Assembly (NCBI GenBank): GCA_021159845.1
Contig: JAGHDS010000090.1
Location: 1-6,799, forward strand
Direction: 5' to 3'
Source of the DNA: Anaerolineae bacterium
GTDB lineage: Bacteria > Chloroflexota > Anaerolineae > DUEN01
DNA: 6,799 nt
The position numbers and the translations under genes were made by a program. The notes under the pieces were generated by a model. That model made no database searches. It was not told the DNA's origin and saw only the letters and a program-made list of their open reading frames with translations. Within the stretch, counting starts at the first letter, position 1; the number at the start of each line of letters is the position of its first letter. Shown here one piece after another: positions 3,761 through 6,799 of the stretch.

Positions 3761-5632
3761 ATGAACGTCCGCCGCTCTCGGCTTGATGTGGAACTCGCGT
3801 TGGGACTTGGGCTGATCAGCCTAATATTGTACGTGCGCACAGCAGCCCCATCGGTCGTCGCGCTGTTTGACGATACCCTGGAATTCCAGCTTGTCCTGCC
3901 TACGCTGGGGATTGCCCATCCGACAGGATACCCACTATACACGTTATTGGGCTATCTGTTTACCCGGCTGCCATTGGGCGAGATGGCGTACCGCGTCAAC
4001 CTGTTCTCCGCCATAATGGGCGCCGCGGCTATGGGGACCTCCTATATGGCCGCACGGGAACTAACAGGGCGACGGCTGGCGGCTGCTCTGACAACCGTAC
4101 ATATCGCCACGATCCCCGCCTGGTGGTCCCAGACGACGATCGCCGAGGTATACGCTTTGCACGGGTTCATCCAGATGTCGCTCCTGTGGCTCATGCTGCG
4201 CTGGGTACACGGAAAGGGAGCACTGTGGCCGGCCGGGCTGGCCCTGGGCCTGGGGCTGGCGCACCATCGCATGATCTTGCTGCTCCTGCCGGCGATGCTC
4301 GTGTGGCTGGCCAGCCGGCTGGTTGAGCAACGCCATCGACGTATCCAGTGGATACGGGCGCTGGCGGCAGCAGGAACACCGCTTCTGCTCTACGCGTATC
4401 TCCCCCTGCGCGGACGCGTTACCACCTCTTTGGATGGCACTTATCACAATACCTGGGCGGGGTTTTGGGCCTGGGTCACCGCTCGCGGTTACAGCGTCTT
4501 CCTGACCGGCAACCCCTTCCACGTAGAGCGAAATCCCCATTTCTACCTCGCTCTGATCGAAAGGCAGCTTGGGTGGTGGGGGATAGCTTTAGCCCTCCTT
4601 GGGATGGGAGCTCTCCTGGCCGGACGAGGTAACCGGCGCCGAGCCCGTTGGGATGGCTTGGCGCTGATCGCGGCGCTGGCAACCACCTACGGCTTTGGAC
4701 TTGCCTACAGGGTAGCTGATGTCGAGGTGTTTTTCATCCCGGCTTTCCTATGCACCGGCCTTGCCGTCGCCGAAGGCCTGGCCGCGCTACAGACCGGTTG
4801 GGAGCACCTGGCTCAAGGGCGCCGCTGGCCGGCATCTCGCCTGCTGGGTGACATCATCCTGGGTGGCGGGGTCATCGCGGCCCTGGTGTTCGTGACACTG
4901 CCCCAATTCCCCGCGATGGATCGCCATCGGCAGTGGGACGTACACGATCTGGGCGAGGATATCCTCAGCCAACCCATGCCCAGGGACTCCGTCATCGTTG
5001 GGATACTGGGCGAGACGACGCTCGTGCGCTACTTCCAGTTCGCTCATGGGATGCGCCCCGATATCCAGGTTATCCCGGCGGATCGGGAAGCTGATCGCCT
5101 CGCCGCCGTGGACAGGGTACTGGCCAGGGGCGAGCCGGTGTTCCTGACGCGCCCATTGCCCGGGGCTGAACGTCGTTATTCACTGGGAGCGGTGGGGCCG
5201 CTCATACGAGTATGGCCCAAAGGCGCCAGCACATGGGATCCGCTTCCCGGCCAGGCCGACCTGGCGATGGGTGATGGCGTGCACATGACCGGCTATCTGA
5301 TCGAGCTTAGGCGACGGCGCTCAGGGCGACTCGCGCGGTTGACAGTGCACTGGCGCGCGGCGGGCCGCATCGAGGAGCGATTGAAGATCTCGGCCCGGCT
5401 TGCTACGGCGACGAATGATAAGGTGGCAATGGCGGACAGCGAACCTGTGCACAACGCCTATCCGACGACGTCCTGGCTGCCTGGCGAGGTCGTCCAGGAC
5501 GTATATGACTTGCGTGTCCCGCCATCGGTCCCGGCTGGCGAGTACGAGGTGCTCCTCATCTTATACCGGGCGGCTAACGGTCGTGAGATCGGCCGGGCTA
5601 ACCTGGGGGTCGTCAAGCTCCCCGCCCCCTGA
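3761..5632 (+). CDS. DUF2723 multi-spanning membrane protein, probable lipid-sugar-dependent glycosyltransferase
   Basis: A 623-residue membrane protein. The N-terminal part (about 1-385) has many hydrophobic segments and the marks of the DUF2723 family (protein O-mannosyltransferase-like, GT-C fold): acidic Asp37, Asp38 and Glu41 in FDDTLEF, then LGIAHPTGYPLYTLLG (49-64), IAEVYALH (127-134) and YLPLRG (213-218). The last hydrophobic segment is about 361-384. The remaining 240 residues look soluble, with a beta-rich C-terminal part (GEVVQDVYDLRVPPSVPAGE) like the domain that ends many Chloroflexota membrane glycosyltransferases. The ATG at 3761 has no Shine-Dalgarno, but a promoter ends just before it, suggesting leaderless translation. 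A GTG at 3716 would lie upstream of that promoter. Substrate is unknown. Confidence 0.85.
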   Translation: MNVRRSRLDVELALGLGLISLILYVRTAAPSVVALFDDTLEFQLVLPTLGIAHPTGYPLYTLLGYLFTRLPLGEMAYRVNLFSAIMGAAAMGTSYMAARELTGRRLAAALTTVHIATIPAWWSQTTIAEVYALHGFIQMSLLWLMLRWVHGKGALWPAGLALGLGLAHHRMILLLLPAMLVWLASRLVEQRHRRIQWIRALAAAGTPLLLYAYLPLRGRVTTSLDGTYHNTWAGFWAWVTARGYSVFLTGNPFHVERNPHFYLALIERQLGWWGIALALLGMGALLAGRGNRRRARWDGLALIAALATTYGFGLAYRVADVEVFFIPAFLCTGLAVAEGLAALQTGWEHLAQGRRWPASRLLGDIILGGGVIAALVFVTLPQFPAMDRHRQWDVHDLGEDILSQPMPRDSVIVGILGETTLVRYFQFAHGMRPDIQVIPADREADRLAAVDRVLARGEPVFLTRPLPGAERRYSLGAVGPLIRVWPKGASTWDPLPGQADLAMGDGVHMTGYLIELRRRRSGRLARLTVHWRAAGRIEERLKISARLATATNDKVAMADSEPVHNAYPTTSWLPGEVVQDVYDLRVPPSVPAGEYEVLLILYRAANGREIGRANLGVVKLPAP

Positions 5633-5778
5633 GCGCCTGCTTTGCTCGGATGTCAGGCTCCCGTCGGACGGACGTCGGGCGTGATGCGTGGGGCCGCGCG
5701 AAGGTTGAGATGTCTACAAGGCATCGCGCCACGGAGGATGCGTGCGGAGCTGGTCACTCTCTGGGAGGTATCTCAGGT

Positions 5779-6799
5779 ATGCGATATAGAACCATTCGGC
5801 TCATCGGCCTGCTGGCCCTTTTGCTCTTGTTGACCACGGGCCTGGCTCAGGCCCAGAGTAAGACGTTATACTGGGATCGCTGGGATGTCGACATCACCGT
5901 TCTGAAGGACGGCACTTTTCGCGTTGTCGAGCGGCAGACCATCGAATTCACCAGTGGTACGTTTACGTTTGGAACGCGCGGCGTCAACGTCCAGCGGCTT
6001 GACCACATATCGGGTGTGAGGGTGCAGGAAGGTGATCGAGTTTTCCAGGAGAGCTCAAGTGGGGAGCCGTGGACGTTCACCACATACATGGACGGGAATG
6101 AGTTCAAGATCAAATGGTATTTCCCGCCCACATCTGATAGCCGCCACACGTACACGATCGCCTACACGGTTCATGGTGGCCTCCGCTATTATTCCGAGGG
6201 TGATCAGCTTTGGTGGAAGGCCGTGGTAGCCAATCGGGCGTTCCCAGTGCGCTCGTCCCGGGTGACGGTGCAGATTCCGGAGCCTGCCAAGGTCCAGAAG
6301 TGGGCTGCTTACGGCGTTGCCTCCACAGCGAAGCAGCTTGATGAGCATACGGTGGTCTTCCAGGCGACCAAGGAGATCCCGCCCGGGCAGGAGTTTGAGG
6401 TGCGCGTGCAGTTCACCCCAGGCGTGGTCGCGGGGAAGCCTCAACCGTGGCAGCAGCGAGCGGATGCCGAAGCAGCCGCGCAGGAGAAGTTGGCGGAGTG
6501 GGACCGCCGATGGCGGCCGCTGATCAACTTGCTCATGATCGCCATAGGGCTTCTCCTGGTGGTGGGAGGCCCGGCCGTGCTCTACTTGCTGTGGTACACC
6601 CGCGGCCGTGACGCCCCGGTGAAGTTGCCCGCCGATTACCTGATCGATCCACCGTCGGACATCCCGCCCGGGGTGGCGGGAACGCTGGTGGACGAGCGGG
6701 CCGATATGGAGGACATCATCGCCACCATCGTTGACCTGGCCCGCCGGGGCGTGATCACGATCGAGGAAGTGCATGAGCCCGGCCTGTTCGGTATAGGAT
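5779..6799 (+). CDS. DUF2207 family membrane-anchored protein (3' truncated by window)
   Basis: The frame runs off the right edge after 340 residues. A signal peptide is clear: MRYRTIR, a leucine-rich core (8-22) and a likely cut after AQA at residue 25. The mature N-terminal part begins YWDRWDVDITVLKDGTFRVVE, a typical DUF2207 opening, followed by beta-rich sequence to about residue 215. An Ala/Gln/Glu-rich linker (about 222-245) leads to a transmembrane helix near 248-273, then RGRD and a cytoplasmic part with the DUF2207 feature PPGVAGTLVDERADMEDIIATIVDLARRGVITIEE. GGGAGG at 5763-5768 is 10 bases before the ATG. It lies 146 bases after the DUF2723 gene on the same strand; the gap has no convincing promoter or terminator. 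Function of the family is unknown to me. Confidence 0.88.
   Translation, partial: MRYRTIRLIGLLALLLLLTTGLAQAQSKTLYWDRWDVDITVLKDGTFRVVERQTIEFTSGTFTFGTRGVNVQRLDHISGVRVQEGDRVFQESSSGEPWTFTTYMDGNEFKIKWYFPPTSDSRHTYTIAYTVHGGLRYYSEGDQLWWKAVVANRAFPVRSSRVTVQIPEPAKVQKWAAYGVASTAKQLDEHTVVFQATKEIPPGQEFEVRVQFTPGVVAGKPQPWQQRADAEAAAQEKLAEWDRRWRPLINLLMIAIGLLLVVGGPAVLYLLWYTRGRDAPVKLPADYLIDPPSDIPPGVAGTLVDERADMEDIIATIVDLARRGVITIEEVHEPGLFGIG

Noticed and set aside
4061..4540. Minus-strand 159-codon frame inside the DUF2723 gene, and similar shorter ones at 4123-4682 on either strand.
   Set aside because: They are antisense or out-of-frame shadows in GC-rich coding sequence; the products are low-complexity and lack family motifs.
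5642..5833. Plus-strand 63-codon frame across the gap before the DUF2207 gene.
   Set aside because: It overlaps the DUF2207 signal peptide in another frame, has no Shine-Dalgarno, and its product is Arg/Cys-rich without recognisable features.
6055..6774. Minus-strand 239-codon frame at the right end.
   Set aside because: It is antisense to the DUF2207 gene, which has a clear signal peptide, transmembrane helix and family sequence. The His/Arg/Gly/Pro-rich product is typical of a shadow frame.

Overview
The window looks like a chromosomal segment from a GC-rich bacterium, most likely a member of the Chloroflexota. The case rests on three things: the gene order rplU-rpmA-rpmE-tdk, a bL27 that starts directly at MAHKKGGG, and a DUF2723 membrane glycosyltransferase-like protein followed by a DUF2207 protein. 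The phylum is inferred from these features and was not tested by any search.

Layout. (1) 1-169: the last 52 codons of an ISAs1-family transposase, then a possible terminal inverted repeat, so an insertion sequence ends here. (2) 188-1471: a ribosomal protein unit. A perfect-consensus sigma70 promoter (TTGACA-N17-TATAAT) is followed by a 140-base leader that can fold into a bulged hairpin and a three-way junction ending exactly at the rplU Shine-Dalgarno. Then come rplU (bL21), rpmA (bL27), rpmE (bL31, with a long charged tail), a long intergenic stem-loop and a strong intrinsic terminator. (3) 1498-2127: tdk, a type II thymidine kinase. It starts just after that terminator, with no room for its own promoter in between. 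(4) 2101-3108, minus strand: a PiT-family inorganic phosphate transporter whose end overlaps the end of tdk by 27 bases. It has a clear extended -10 promoter. (5) 3319-3675, plus strand: an ArsR/SmtB-family repressor, divergent from the transporter, carrying the CxC metal-site motif and an additional C-terminal Cys cluster. (6) 3761-5632: a 623-residue DUF2723 multi-spanning membrane protein. Its promoter lies so close to the ATG that the mRNA should be leaderless or nearly so. (7) 5779 to the window end: a secreted or membrane-anchored DUF2207 protein, truncated by the window.

How the parts may work together. The first block supplies three large-subunit ribosomal proteins and a nucleotide salvage enzyme, and RNA structure may set the level of each part. 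The divergent transporter/ArsR pair suggests metal or metalloid control of a phosphate (and, incidentally, arsenate) importer; this is inference from arrangement. The last two genes are envelope proteins of poorly known role.

I saw no tRNA, rRNA or CRISPR array. The most notable undescribed signals are RNA and promoter level: the rplU leader, the structured rpmE-tdk junction, and the near-leaderless promoter with a palindrome in its spacer.
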